A stretch of 64,000 bases of DNA from Halopseudomonas laoshanensis (GTDB lineage: Bacteria > Pseudomonadota > Gammaproteobacteria > Pseudomonadales > Pseudomonadaceae), in assembly GCF_008365385.1 (NCBI RefSeq), contig NZ_QOVF01000002.1, forward strand, positions 496,001 through 560,000, written 5' to 3'. A program made the translations under genes and the position numbers. Shown one piece after another: positions 35,595-44,684 of the stretch (position 1 is its first letter; the number at the start of each line of letters is the position of its first letter). Under the pieces are notes generated by a model. It saw nothing but the letters and a program-made list of their open reading frames with translations, was not told the origin of the DNA and searched no databases.

Positions 35595-36817
35595 TAGCCA
35601 GTAACCCTCTCCGGAACGGGTTTAGTCTTCTCCATGCGGGTATAGAACGGCATGAGTATGAAGAAGGCGAAATACAGGAAGGTGCAGATCTGCGAGACCA
35701 GGGTGCGGAAATCATTACCTGGGATAGCACCCAGGATGCCGAGTATCACGAATGATACGCAGAAGATCACCAGCCATACCTTGCTCATCCAGCCCTTGTA
35801 GCGAATCGAACGAACAGGACTCCGATCCAGCCATGGCAATACAAACAGCACCGCAATCGCAGCACCCATCGCCAACACACCGGGGAAAGCAGACCCGCCG
35901 ATAGCCGGAATGGCGCGCAAAATGGCGTAGAAAGGTGTGAAGTACCAAACTGGCGCAATATGATCAGGCGTCTTCAACTGGTTCGCAATTTCGAAGTTGG
36001 GCTTCTCAAGGAAATAACCCCCCATCTCCGGGAAGAAGAACACCACGATGCAGAACACGAACAGGAAGACCACAACACCGACAATATCCTTGACCGTGTA
36101 ATAGGGGTGGAAGGCAATACCATCCAGCGGCTTGCCGTTCTCGTCCTTGTGCTTCTTGATGTCTACGCCGTCAGGGTTGTTCGAACCCACTTCGTGCAGG
36201 GCAATGATGTGCAGCACTACCAGACCGAGCAGAACGATCGGCAGCGCAACCACATGCAGCGCGAAGAAGCGGTTGAGGGTAATCCCGGAAATCAGATAGT
36301 CACCGCGCACCCACTGCTGCAGGTCAGGCCCGATAAAGGGTATGGCCCCGAACAGCGAGATGATCACCTGCGCACCCCAGTAGGACATCTGCCCCCAGGG
36401 CAGCAAATAGCCCATGAAAGCCTCAGCCATCAGCACCAGATAAATGGTCATGCCGAACAGCCAGATCAGCTCACGGGGTTTCTGATAGGAGCCGTACATG
36501 ATGCCGCGAAGCATGTGCATGTAGACGACGACAAAGAAGGCAGACGCGCCTGTGGAGTGCAGGTAACGCAACAGCCAGCCATATTCCACATCACGCATGA
36601 TGTATTCGATGGAAGCGAATGCGCCCTCACCCGACGGCTCGTAGCTCATGGTCAGCCAGATGCCGGTGATGATCTGGTTGACCAGTACCAACATGGCCAA
36701 GGAGCCAAAGAAGTAGAAAAAGTTGAAGTTCTTGGGAGCGTAGTATTTGGTCAGGTGGTCTTCGACCACCCGATTGACTGACATCCGCTCGTTAATCCAG
36801 TTATTCAGCTTGCTCAT
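35594..36817 (-). CDS. petB: Cytochrome b of the bc1 complex
   Basis: The 407-residue membrane subunit holds hemes bL and bH and both quinone sites. About eight membrane helices can be traced. Heme-ligand histidines lie in LRYLHSTGASAFFVVVYMHML and FFALHVVALPIVLLGLVVLH. The Qo-site motif reads PVWY (in HIAPVWYFTPFYA) rather than the mitochondrial PEWY. The start overlaps the Rieske stop by one base (TGATG) and the stop overlaps petC by one base (TAATG), so the three subunits are tightly coupled. Confidence 0.97.
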   Translation of the reverse strand: MSKLNNWINERMSVNRVVEDHLTKYYAPKNFNFFYFFGSLAMLVLVNQIITGIWLTMSYEPSGEGAFASIEYIMRDVEYGWLLRYLHSTGASAFFVVVYMHMLRGIMYGSYQKPRELIWLFGMTIYLVLMAEAFMGYLLPWGQMSYWGAQVIISLFGAIPFIGPDLQQWVRGDYLISGITLNRFFALHVVALPIVLLGLVVLHIIALHEVGSNNPDGVDIKKHKDENGKPLDGIAFHPYYTVKDIVGVVVFLFVFCIVVFFFPEMGGYFLEKPNFEIANQLKTPDHIAPVWYFTPFYAILRAIPAIGGSAFPGVLAMGAAIAVLFVLPWLDRSPVRSIRYKGWMSKVWLVIFCVSFVILGILGAIPGNDFRTLVSQICTFLYFAFFILMPFYTRMEKTKPVPERVTG

Positions 36818-37410
36818 CAGGCAGACTCCTGATCCAGGCCGACGATAATAATCTCATCGGACTCATAGGAATGGGGGGGAACCGGCAGGTTCAACGGGGC
36901 AGGCTGCCCGCGGTGGACGCGCCCGGCCATGTCATATCGGGAGCTATGGCATGGGCAGAAATAGCCACCCTTCCACTCATTCCCCATCTCGGCAGAAGCC
37001 ACCTCAGGGCGAAACAACGGCGAGCAACCCAAGTGCGTGCAGATGCCCATCACGACCAGCACATCAGGCTTGATGGCTCGCGTGTGCAGGTCTACATAGT
37101 CGGGCTGCGTTGATGATTCGGATTCAGGGTCGGCAAGAATGTCGACATTCTGTTCGAGAATCGCCAACGCCTCAGGAGTGCGGCGTGAAATGAACACGGG
37201 CTGACCGCGCCACTCAGCTACGATCTGCTGTCCCGGTTCGAGCTTACTGACATTCACCCGGACCGGCGCACCTGCCGCCTTGGCTCTGGCGCTCGGGAAC
37301 CAAGACCCCACAAAGGGAACTGCTACCCCTACGGCTCCGGCCGCACCCACAACACCTGTGGCTGCTACCAGGAAGCGACGCCGGCCATTATTTACGCCGT
37401 CATTACTCAT
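36817..37410 (-). CDS. petA: Rieske iron-sulfur subunit of the bc1 complex
   Basis: The [2Fe-2S] subunit that passes electrons from quinol to cytochrome c1. Start at 37410 (MSNDGVNNGRRRFLV) gives 197 residues; ATG at 37425 adds five. The twin-arginine motif GRRRFLVAA before a hydrophobic helix marks Tat export with retained anchor. The cluster ligands are in CTHLGC and CPCHSS. A PLNLPVPPHSYE proline loop follows. It is the first gene of petABC, with a promoter about 110 bp upstream. Confidence 0.97.
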   Translation of the reverse strand: MSNDGVNNGRRRFLVAATGVVGAAGAVGVAVPFVGSWFPSARAKAAGAPVRVNVSKLEPGQQIVAEWRGQPVFISRRTPEALAILEQNVDILADPESESSTQPDYVDLHTRAIKPDVLVVMGICTHLGCSPLFRPEVASAEMGNEWKGGYFCPCHSSRYDMAGRVHRGQPAPLNLPVPPHSYESDEIIIVGLDQESA

Positions 37411-37491
37411 CCAGTCGTCTCCCATCTGCTAATTCAGGCCTTTTTATAAGGCTTTTTAAGAGTTTTAATCCGCATGCACAAAATGAATCCG

Positions 37492-37520
37492 ATGGTAATG
37501 AAAAACCCCTTTTTTGACAA
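37492..37520 (-). promoter_or_regulatory. Probable petABC promoter
   Basis: On the minus strand TTGTCA (37520-37515), 17 bp, TACCAT (37497-37492). The predicted leader of the message is about 75 nt. Confidence 0.6.
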
Positions 37521-37618
37521 GGTGAAGTATTCATCATCAACCATAGAGACGCGGCGGAACACATTGAAATACGGGCCTTTCCAGCGCCCTAGAGCGCAAG
37601 CGGCATTTTGCCGCAGAT

Positions 37619-37655
37619 ACAAAAACGCCCGGAGTCCAATAGGATGCCGGGCGTT
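37619..37655 (-). terminator. Terminator of rplM-rpsI
   Basis: On the minus strand AACGCCCGG pairs with CCGGGCGTT around a 14-nt loop and is followed by TTTTTG. It lies about 20 bp past the rpsI stop. Confidence 0.9.
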
Positions 37656-37675
37656 CTGCGGAAAAGTCTTGCGAC

Positions 37676-38068
37676 TTAACGCTTGGAGTACTGAGGACGC
37701 TTACGCGCTTTACGCAGACCCACTTTCTTACGTTCAACTTCACGAGCGTCACGTGTAACAAAGCCCGCTTTGCGCAATACGCCGCGCAGAGTCTCGTCAT
37801 ATTCCATCAGGGCACGAGTGATGCCGTGACGGATGGCGCCGGCTTGGCCGGTAGTACCACCGCCCTTGACGGTAACGTAGACGTCGAACTTGGAGACGCT
37901 TTCGGTCAGTTCCAGCGGCTGGCGAACAACCATGCGAGCTGTTTCACGGCCGAAGAAGTTCTCGATAGTGCGGTTGTTGATCTGGATGTTGCCATTACCC
38001 GGACGTAGGAACACCCGAGCGGTGGCAGTTTTACGACGGCCAGTACCGTAGTTTTGTGTCGCCGACAT
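37676..38068 (-). CDS. rpsI: 30S ribosomal protein S9
   Basis: The 130-residue S9 protein of the small subunit head. The start at 38068 gives [19 protein letters not shown]; an upstream in-frame ATG lies in the intergenic/rplM region and is not used by the family. The invariant basic C-terminus [11 protein letters not shown], which reaches the P-site tRNA, is intact. It is co-transcribed with rplM, 10 bp downstream. Confidence 0.98.
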   Translation of the reverse strand: MSATQNYGTGRRKTATARVFLRPGNGNIQINNRTIENFFGRETARMVVRQPLELTESVSKFDVYVTVKGGGTTGQAGAIRHGITRALMEYDETLRGVLRKAGFVTRDAREVERKKVGLRKARKRPQYSKR

Positions 38069-38078
38069 AGTATGCTCC

Positions 38079-38507
38079 TTAGACCTTGAGTTCTTGGGGT
38101 TGCTGAGCCGCATGCGGATGAACTGCACCTTTGTACACTTTCATCTTGCGGTACATTGCACGACCCAAGGGGTTCTTCGGCAACATGCCTTTGACGGCTG
38201 ACTCGATGATGCGCTCTGGAGCACGTACAACTAGCTTTTCGAAGTTGATCGACTTGATGCCGCCCGGGAAACCGGAGTGGCTGTAGTAGATCTTGTCCTG
38301 AGCCTTGTTGCCAGTCACATGAATCTTTTCCGCGTTGATGATGACGATATAATCGCCAGTATCCACGTGAGGCGTGTATTCGGGCTTGTGCTTACCGCGC
38401 AGGCGTGAAGCCACTTCGGTAGCAAGGCGACCCAGGGTCAGACCGGTAGCATCTACAATGTACCAATCGCGTTTTACGGTTTCAGGTTTGGCGCTGAAGG
38501 TTTTCAT
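38079..38507 (-). CDS. rplM: 50S ribosomal protein L13
   Basis: The 142-residue L13 is one of the early-assembling 50S proteins. [20 protein letters not shown] at the N-terminus and [20 protein letters not shown] near the C-terminus are diagnostic. First gene of the rplM-rpsI operon. The message appears to have a long leader of about 170 nt with a hairpin near its 5' end, compatible with the autogenous control known for L13 in E. coli. Confidence 0.98.
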   Translation of the reverse strand: MKTFSAKPETVKRDWYIVDATGLTLGRLATEVASRLRGKHKPEYTPHVDTGDYIVIINAEKIHVTGNKAQDKIYYSHSGFPGGIKSINFEKLVVRAPERIIESAVKGMLPKNPLGRAMYRKMKVYKGAVHPHAAQQPQELKV

Positions 38508-38651
38508 TAATCCTAGCCTCAGAGGCCACTCTTGTTTAGAAGAGGGCGAATCTTACAGAATGAAATGTGTTTTTACAAGACAACAAAGCCTAGAACAGAC
38601 ACTCAGTGGGGGCTGCGTGGGTCTGGGTGGCATCTGCGCTGTAAACAACAA

Positions 38652-38713
38652 CGACAGGCTAGGCATCCTGTCGAAAGTGGCGGGCATTATGCCAAGGGAG
38701 CTAAAAATTACAA
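38652..38713 (-). promoter_or_regulatory. rplM promoter and leader hairpin
   Basis: On the minus strand TTGTAA (38713-38708), 16 bp, CATAAT (38691-38686) form a plausible promoter. Directly after the expected start, CGACAGG and CCTGTCG (38673-38652) make a 7-bp stem with an 8-nt loop. The rest of the 38508-38792 gap shows no further gene. Confidence 0.55.
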
Positions 38714-38792
38714 CCCTTATTTACATTTACCGCAACTTTAGCCCAGCCTATGGTCAATAATGAGACCACCATCGTTCCACTGGAGCACGCAC

Positions 38793-39833
38793 ATGCAATA
38801 CCGCCCACTCGGCCGCAGCAAACTCAAGGTCAGCGCCCTCTGCCTCGGCAGCATGACCTGGGGTGAACAGAACACCCAGAAGGAAGCCTTTGCCCAGATT
38901 GATCGGGCCAAGGATGCAGGGGTCAACTTTATTGACGCTGCCGAGATGTACCCGGTACCGCCGGTAGCTGCCACCTATGGCGAAACCGAACGCATCATCG
39001 GTAACTTCTTCGCTGAGCGGGGCACCCGTGAGGATTGGATCCTGGCCAGCAAGGTGGCCGGCCCCGGTGACTGGCTGCCGCATATCCGCGACGGCAAGAC
39101 CCGCTTCACCCGCGAGCATCTGACCGCCGCGCTTGACGCCAGCCTGAAGCGCCTGCAAACCGACTATATCGATTTATATCAACTGCACTGGCCAGATCGC
39201 AGCACCAATTTCTTTGGCAAACTCGGCTATCGCCACGACCCGGACGAATTGATCACGCCGGTCGAAGATACCCTGGAAGTCCTCGACGACATGGTCAAGG
39301 CCGGCAAGATCAGACACATTGGCCTGTCCAACGAAACACCCTGGGGCGTCAGCCGCTTCCTGCATCTGGCCGAAAGCCGCGGATGGCCGCGCATCGCTTC
39401 CATCCAGAACCCCTACAATCTGCTAAATCGCAGCTATGAGATTGGTCTGGCGGAAATGTCCCTGCGCGAGCAGACCGGGCTGCTGGCGTACTCGCCACTG
39501 GCTTTCGGAACCCTGACCGGCAAATACCTGAATGGCCTGCAGCCGGAGAAAGGCCGCCTGACCCTGTTCAGCCGGTTCAGCCGCTATACCAATCCTCAGG
39601 CTCAAAAGGCCTGCGCTCGCTATGTTCAACTGGCCCGTGAGCATGGGATGGATCCTGCACAAATGGCGCTGGCCTTCGTCACCCGGCAACCCTTCGTGAC
39701 CAGCAATATTATTGGCGCGACCAACATGGACCAGCTCAATCGCAACCTGAGCAGCGTGAACATGGGACTGACCGACGCGATACTTGAAGCCATTGCCGAT
39801 ATCCATCAGAGCCAGCCCAACCCGGCCCCCTGA
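38793..39833 (+). CDS. tas: NADP(H)-dependent aldo-keto reductase Tas
   Basis: A 346-residue aldo-keto reductase very similar in sequence pattern to E. coli Tas, which complements tyrosine auxotrophy under certain conditions but whose natural substrate is unclear. It starts MQYRPLGRSKLKVSALCLGS with TGGAG 7 nt upstream. The TIM-barrel catalytic residues appear in FIDAAEMYPVPP (Asp, Tyr), ILASKVAGPG (Lys) and LYQLHWPDR (His). NADP contact is expected around LLAYSPLAFGTLTGKYL. It stands alone, followed after 155 bp by a regulator on the same strand. Confidence 0.92.
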   Translation: MQYRPLGRSKLKVSALCLGSMTWGEQNTQKEAFAQIDRAKDAGVNFIDAAEMYPVPPVAATYGETERIIGNFFAERGTREDWILASKVAGPGDWLPHIRDGKTRFTREHLTAALDASLKRLQTDYIDLYQLHWPDRSTNFFGKLGYRHDPDELITPVEDTLEVLDDMVKAGKIRHIGLSNETPWGVSRFLHLAESRGWPRIASIQNPYNLLNRSYEIGLAEMSLREQTGLLAYSPLAFGTLTGKYLNGLQPEKGRLTLFSRFSRYTNPQAQKACARYVQLAREHGMDPAQMALAFVTRQPFVTSNIIGATNMDQLNRNLSSVNMGLTDAILEAIADIHQSQPNPAP

Positions 39834-39988
39834 TTCAGACGCATAGCTGCCGCTGCGCCTGACTCAGGCCAGCGGCGCAAGTTTGCCAGCATCATTACTG
39901 CTATTTATACGGCGCAACAGGACACTTGCGCCATTCCTTAAGATGCTTTAGTCATATACTGGCCGATACAACCTATAATAAGAGCTAG

Positions 39989-41002
39989 ATGATGTCACCG
40001 ATCCATCCATCCCTAATCCCCCTTCGCCAAGTCGCCATACTGGCCACTGACGGAGTGATCGCCTCTACCCTGATGCAGGCCAAGGATTTTTTCCATATGG
40101 CCAGCCTGCGCGACGGTAGACGCCGCGGCCAGGGTCTCACGCCAGGCTTTCGCACTTCCATCGTTGCGCCAGACACGCTGCCGATTACCAGCTTCAGCCA
40201 GGACCGCATCGCCACCGATGCCACCTTGAGCGCGCTAAGGCCACAATTGATCATGCTGCCGGCATTCTGGGGTGACTTTGATCAGATGCTTGAACGCTAT
40301 CCGGATGTGATCCCGTGGCTGCAAGCAGAGCATGCCAGAGGCACACTGATCAGTGCTGAAGCCACCGGGGTATTCTGGATCGCCGCAGCCGGGCTGCTGA
40401 ACGGGCGGGAAGCCACCACCTATTGGCGTTTTTTCGAAGAGTTCAGCGAGCGCTTTCCCGATGTAATTCTATGCAAGGACAAACACATCACCGATGCGGA
40501 CAACATCTATTGCGCGGCCGGGATCACCTCAGGTTGCGACCTGGCCATCCATCTGATCGAAAGGCTCTGTGGCAGCGAGGTGGCGCAAGCAGTCGCGCGC
40601 GACACTCTATACGAGGTGCAGCGCAACTATACCCCCGGCATCATCGGTTTTGGCGGGCAGAAACTGCATCAGGACGTGGCGATACTGCAAATCCAGCAGT
40701 GGCTGGAGGAGCACTTTGCCGAAAAATTCCGCTTTGAGGACGTCGCCAGTCAGCACGGCATGAGCATTCGTAACTTCATGCGTCGTTTTCAGGCGGCCAC
40801 CGGCGACAAGCCTTTGCACTACCTGCAGCGCCTGCGCATCGAAACGGCGAAAAACCTGCTGAGCACCACAAGGCGGAGCATCAAGACCATCAGCTACGAT
40901 GTAGGTTATGACGACGCCAGCTTCTTTGCGCGGCTGTTCCGCCAGCATACGGACTTGTCACCCAACCAGTACCGCCGACAGTTTCAACATTCCAGCCAGT
41001 AA
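39989..41002 (+). CDS. GlxA-family transcriptional regulator (DJ-1/PfpI fold plus AraC HTH)
   Basis: A 337-residue regulator. Residues about 10-200 resemble the DJ-1/PfpI amidotransferase-like fold (QLIMLPAFWGDF, TLISAEATGVFWIAAAGLL). Residues about 230-330 form an AraC-type double helix-turn-helix (FRFEDVASQHGMSIRNFMRRF, ISYDVGYDDASFFARLFRQH). At the nucleophile elbow the usual Cys of the ICTGAF pattern is Ala (EATGVF), so the N-terminal domain is probably a ligand sensor and not an enzyme. Target genes and ligand are unknown; the neighbouring tas gene is a possibility only. Confidence 0.9.
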   Translation: MMSPIHPSLIPLRQVAILATDGVIASTLMQAKDFFHMASLRDGRRRGQGLTPGFRTSIVAPDTLPITSFSQDRIATDATLSALRPQLIMLPAFWGDFDQMLERYPDVIPWLQAEHARGTLISAEATGVFWIAAAGLLNGREATTYWRFFEEFSERFPDVILCKDKHITDADNIYCAAGITSGCDLAIHLIERLCGSEVAQAVARDTLYEVQRNYTPGIIGFGGQKLHQDVAILQIQQWLEEHFAEKFRFEDVASQHGMSIRNFMRRFQAATGDKPLHYLQRLRIETAKNLLSTTRRSIKTISYDVGYDDASFFARLFRQHTDLSPNQYRRQFQHSSQ

Positions 41003-41040
41003 CTGGCCACCGTACCCCAATTCCTCCGGGCAACACCCTC

Positions 41041-42132
41041 TCAGGGCTTGTGCGCCCGGGAGAGGAATTCGTGGGACTGCATTTCCAGCAGGCGGCTGAG
41101 GGTACGCTGGAATTCGAAGCTCAACCTGCCGCCGGTGTAGAGGTCTTTCAATTCAACCTCGGCAGACAGAATCAGCTTGACGTTACGATCATAGAACTCG
41201 TCGACCAGATTGATAAACCGCCGGGCCATATCGTCCTTGCTGGTATCCATCTGCTCCACATTCGCGATCAGTACCGCGTGGAATATCTTGGCCAATTCAA
41301 TGTAATCATTCTGGCTGCGCGGGCCGTCACAGAGTTCGCGAAACTCAAACCAGCCAACATCCTCGCATACACGCACCGACTGCACCGGCCGATTCTCGAC
41401 TGTCAGCAATTCACCTTCCACGGACTCGTTCATATCGGGTACCAGACTGGCGAAACTGCGCTGCAAACTGGCATCCGCATCGTCATCCAACGGCCAGTGG
41501 TATAGCTCGGCCTGCTCCAGCGCACGCAACCGATAATCTACACCGTTGTCGACATTGACTACATCGGTATGGCTATTCAGCAGTGCGATGGCCGGCAGGA
41601 AGCGCGCCCGCTGCAGGCCGTCCTTATACAAACCATCCGGCACGATATTGGACGTCGCCACCAGCGTGACGCCATTCTTGAACAGCTCCTCCATCAGAGT
41701 GCCAAGAATCATCGCGTCGGTGATATCCGAAACAAAGAATTCGTCGAAGCAGATAACCCGTGCTTCCTCGGCGAACTGAGTGGCTATCAGGGTCAACGGA
41801 TTCTTCTCGCCCTTGAGCCCCTTCAGTTCATGATGAACGCGCTGCATAAAGCGGTGGAAATGGGTGCGCATCTTGCGCTCGAACGGTAGCGCGTCGTAAA
41901 AGGTGTCCACCAGATAGGTTTTGCCCCGCCCTACCCCGCCCCAGAAGTACAAGCCCTTCACCGGCTCGGGCTTTCTTCCAAACAGCTTTCCCAACAAGCC
42001 GGACTTGCTAGACTCTGCCGCCACTAGGTCGTCGAACAGGCGCTGCAAATGGCGTACAGCCTGCTCCTGAGCGGGATCCCGGACAAAATCCGGACGCTGA
42101 AGATCAGCCTTATAGCGTTCAAGGGGTGTCAT
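41041..42132 (-). CDS. zapE: Cell division ATPase ZapE (AFG1-like)
   Basis: ZapE is an AAA-type ATPase that interacts with FtsZ and supports division under stress in E. coli. The start at 42132 (MTPLERYKADL) gives 363 residues; an earlier ATG at 42198 adds 22 residues without family resemblance. Walker A is GGVGRGKTYLVD and Walker B is RVICFDEFFVSD, followed by IPDGLYKDGLQRARFLPAI-type sensor sequence (here VPDGLYKDG). It lies on the minus strand downstream of a small hydrolase gene. Confidence 0.94.
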   Translation of the reverse strand: MTPLERYKADLQRPDFVRDPAQEQAVRHLQRLFDDLVAAESSKSGLLGKLFGRKPEPVKGLYFWGGVGRGKTYLVDTFYDALPFERKMRTHFHRFMQRVHHELKGLKGEKNPLTLIATQFAEEARVICFDEFFVSDITDAMILGTLMEELFKNGVTLVATSNIVPDGLYKDGLQRARFLPAIALLNSHTDVVNVDNGVDYRLRALEQAELYHWPLDDDADASLQRSFASLVPDMNESVEGELLTVENRPVQSVRVCEDVGWFEFRELCDGPRSQNDYIELAKIFHAVLIANVEQMDTSKDDMARRFINLVDEFYDRNVKLILSAEVELKDLYTGGRLSFEFQRTLSRLLEMQSHEFLSRAHKP

Positions 42133-42198
42133 AGGCGGGTAACCCTGGGCCAGGTCGATTGGGGGCGGTACTTTACCGCCCAGCATGAGGCTTGGCAA

Positions 42199-42825
42199 TT
42201 AACCTAAGGTAAGGACGTTTTCCACAGACTCTTTCAATTCCACGAGTCTGCCGTGGAAGAAATGGCCGGTCTCGGCGAAGCGTTGGACCTCCACTCCCGG
42301 CTGCCCGTCAAGCAGCTCAAATACCGCCGAAGGCGCTACTACATCGTCGTCTTCACCCATCATGACCACCGCAGGACAGGCCAAAGGGATCAGGTCGGCA
42401 AAGGGCAGACGTTCAACAGAAGGCGCGACCAGCAACAGGCGTGTTGGAGCCGGATCCATGCGCGCTGCCGCTGCGGCAGCGACATAACCACCGAAAGAAA
42501 AGCCCATAACCCAAAGCGGTAGTTCGAACTCTTTCAATGCCCAGTCGATTACCGCCAGGCAATCATCCACTTCGCCCTCACCGTTGGCATGCTCGCCGGC
42601 ACTTTTACCCACTCCCCGGAAGTTGAAGCGCACGACGCAGAAGTGCTGATCTCGGGCCGCGCGCATCAATGTATGCACGACCTTGTTAGTCATGGTCCCA
42701 CCCTGCACCGGGTTGGGATGGCAGATCACAGTCACCGCAGTCGGGTTCTCGACCCGCGTTACCAACATTTCCAACGAGCCTGCAGGACCCTCGATGGTCA
42801 GACGCTCTTCGCTATTGCTGCTCAT
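42199..42825 (-). CDS. Small alpha/beta hydrolase (dienelactone hydrolase-like)
   Basis: A 208-residue alpha/beta hydrolase started at 42825 (MSSNSEERLTIEG) with GGAGA 8 nt upstream. The nucleophile elbow is GFSFGGYVAAAAA (Ser in GxSxGG), the acid is in VMMGEDDDVV and the catalytic His in FAETGHFFHGRL. The oxyanion region reads VICHPNPVQGGTMTNKVVHT. Proteins of this pattern are widespread in proteobacteria next to envelope or division genes, and their substrates are not known. Confidence 0.88.
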   Translation of the reverse strand: MSSNSEERLTIEGPAGSLEMLVTRVENPTAVTVICHPNPVQGGTMTNKVVHTLMRAARDQHFCVVRFNFRGVGKSAGEHANGEGEVDDCLAVIDWALKEFELPLWVMGFSFGGYVAAAAAARMDPAPTRLLLVAPSVERLPFADLIPLACPAVVMMGEDDDVVAPSAVFELLDGQPGVEVQRFAETGHFFHGRLVELKESVENVLTLG

Positions 42826-43032
42826 TACTGCTTCTCCCGTGACTGCCAAGCGACAACTGTCGTCGCAAAAGGGTAGCAGATACAGCGTCAAGGCAGGCAG
42901 CCAGCAAGTCAATTTGACCAAAGCAACACGCGCAGCACTAGCCTTGGCAATGAAATGCCGTTACCGTTAGAACTAAAGCACAACGTCTATATCAAAGTAT
43001 CCGATCACGCAGACATCATTGAGGGACCCAAG

Positions 43033-43491
43033 GTGCAAGCAAGCGAAAATCTCTGGATTGCAGTAGCGATTGCCCTGGCACTGGGCATCGTCATTGGCAT
43101 CATTCTTACCCAGTTGGCCCGTCGGGTCAGCGGCGGCAGCGCGACTGGCACTCAGGCCCAGCTTGAGAGCCTGCAACTGCGCTTTGAAGAGTATCAGCAG
43201 GATGTATCCAGCCACTTCAAAACCACCGCCAATCTGGTATCGCGTCTGAACCGCAGCTATCAGGATATTCAGGAGCACCTGACGCAGGGCGCAATGGATC
43301 TGTCGCCTGACGACATGACCCGTCAACGCCTGCTGGCCGCGCTGGAGGAGCAAAGTGGCCCCTCCATGAGTACGCGCACCAGTTCAGAGCCAGTATTTGA
43401 CAGCCTGGAGCCGCCGCGTGACTACGCGCCAAAAATGCAGGATATGCCGGGCACACTGTCGGAAAATTATGGCATCAAGCGCAAGCCTTGA
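43033..43491 (+). CDS. zapG: ZapG/YhcB-like protein (DUF1043)
   Basis: A DUF1043 inner-membrane protein linked to division and envelope growth in E. coli (YhcB/ZapG). I prefer the GTG start at 43033, which has GAGGG 7 nt upstream and yields 152 residues beginning VQASENLWIAVAIALALGIV; an ATG at 42955 would add 26 polar residues ahead of the membrane helix, unusual for the family. One N-terminal membrane helix (about residues 8-28) is followed by a Gln/Glu-rich coiled coil (ESLQLRFEEYQQDVSSHFKTT) and a disordered C-terminus. Confidence 0.85.
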   Translation: MQASENLWIAVAIALALGIVIGIILTQLARRVSGGSATGTQAQLESLQLRFEEYQQDVSSHFKTTANLVSRLNRSYQDIQEHLTQGAMDLSPDDMTRQRLLAALEEQSGPSMSTRTSSEPVFDSLEPPRDYAPKMQDMPGTLSENYGIKRKP

Positions 43492-43544
43492 TTCAACCCC
43501 ACCCGCGACCTCGTCGCGGGTAACTCGTCCGGATAACATCCAGC

Positions 43545-44684
43545 ATGCCGGTCACTGACCAAAACCCATTCTTTTCCTTCCCCAACGATAAACCCGGTGT
43601 GCTGGTCATTTCTGGTGACTGGTTACTTGCGCATTACAGTCATCTGCGGCGCTTGACCGCGGCAGCTGAAGAGCACGCCGGGGCGGTCACCGATGTACAA
43701 ATGGATCAGCTGAACAAGCTGGATACCGCCGGAGCCCAATTGCTCGCGGAGCTGCTGGGGCCGGCGCAACTGGAAAAGTTGACCGAACAGCCCGGTCAAC
43801 TGCCCGAAGAACGTCGCGTATTGCTGCGCCGTGTGGCGCAGAGCCTGGATAATGAAGAGCCGCAACGCCTGCGCGGCAGCTCGCTATTGATCGAGCTGCT
43901 TGAGCGCACCGGCAAGGCTACCGCTGTTTTCTGGGGGCATCTGGTAGAGTTGCTCGGCTTTACCGGTCTGACACTGGCCAGCCTCGCAGCCAATGTATTG
44001 CGCCCGCGTACCTGGCGCATGACCGCGGTGGTCGCCCAGATAGAACAGACCGCATTGAACGCCGTGCCTATTGTAGCCCTGCTAACCTTTATGGTCGGCG
44101 CGGTGATTGCCTTCCTTGGGGCAACGGTACTGAGCAGTTTCGGAGCCAGCATCTATACCGTCGACCTGGTCGCCTTTTCCTTTCTGCGTGAATTCGCCGT
44201 GCTGCTCACCGCCATCTTGATGGCCGGGAGAACTGCCAGCGCCTTTACCGCGCAGATTGGCTCGATGAAGGCCAATGAAGAAATCGATGCGATACGCGCG
44301 CTGGGCCTGAACCCAATGGACATTCTGGTGCTGCCCAGAGTCCTGGCGATGCTGATTGCCTTGCCGATTCTGACATTGGTGGCAATGCTGTCCGGTTTGT
44401 TCGGCGGCGCATTGGTTTGCGCCCTGGCGCTGGATATATCGCCGACAATGTTTCTCAGCATGCTGCAACAGAATGTCGACGCTCGGCACTTCATCCTTGG
44501 CATTGCCAAGGCGCCGGTGTTTGCCCTGTTAATCGCCATAATTGGCTGCCTGGAAGGCCTGAAGGTCAGCGGCAGCGCCGAATCGGTGGGCGAGCACACC
44601 ACGTCCAGTGTGGTGCAATCGATATTCGTGGTGATTCTGGTCGATGCGATGGCAGCGATGTTCTATATGGAGATGGGCTGGTGA
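43545..44684 (+). CDS. MlaE-like permease with N-terminal STAS domain
   Basis: A 379-residue inner-membrane permease of an MCE-type lipid transporter. Residues about 15-115 form a STAS-like domain (VLVISGDWLLAHYSHLRRL, LDTAGAQLLAELLG), fused to an MlaE permease domain with about five membrane helices (from residue 160). The MlaE signature segment FAVLLTAILMAGRTASAFTA is intact, including EEIDAIRALGLNPM. In the canonical Mla system the STAS protein MlaB is separate. It is the first gene of a four-gene operon resembling the second Mla-like cluster of Pseudomonas. Confidence 0.93.
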   Translation: MPVTDQNPFFSFPNDKPGVLVISGDWLLAHYSHLRRLTAAAEEHAGAVTDVQMDQLNKLDTAGAQLLAELLGPAQLEKLTEQPGQLPEERRVLLRRVAQSLDNEEPQRLRGSSLLIELLERTGKATAVFWGHLVELLGFTGLTLASLAANVLRPRTWRMTAVVAQIEQTALNAVPIVALLTFMVGAVIAFLGATVLSSFGASIYTVDLVAFSFLREFAVLLTAILMAGRTASAFTAQIGSMKANEEIDAIRALGLNPMDILVLPRVLAMLIALPILTLVAMLSGLFGGALVCALALDISPTMFLSMLQQNVDARHFILGIAKAPVFALLIAIIGCLEGLKVSGSAESVGEHTTSSVVQSIFVVILVDAMAAMFYMEMGW

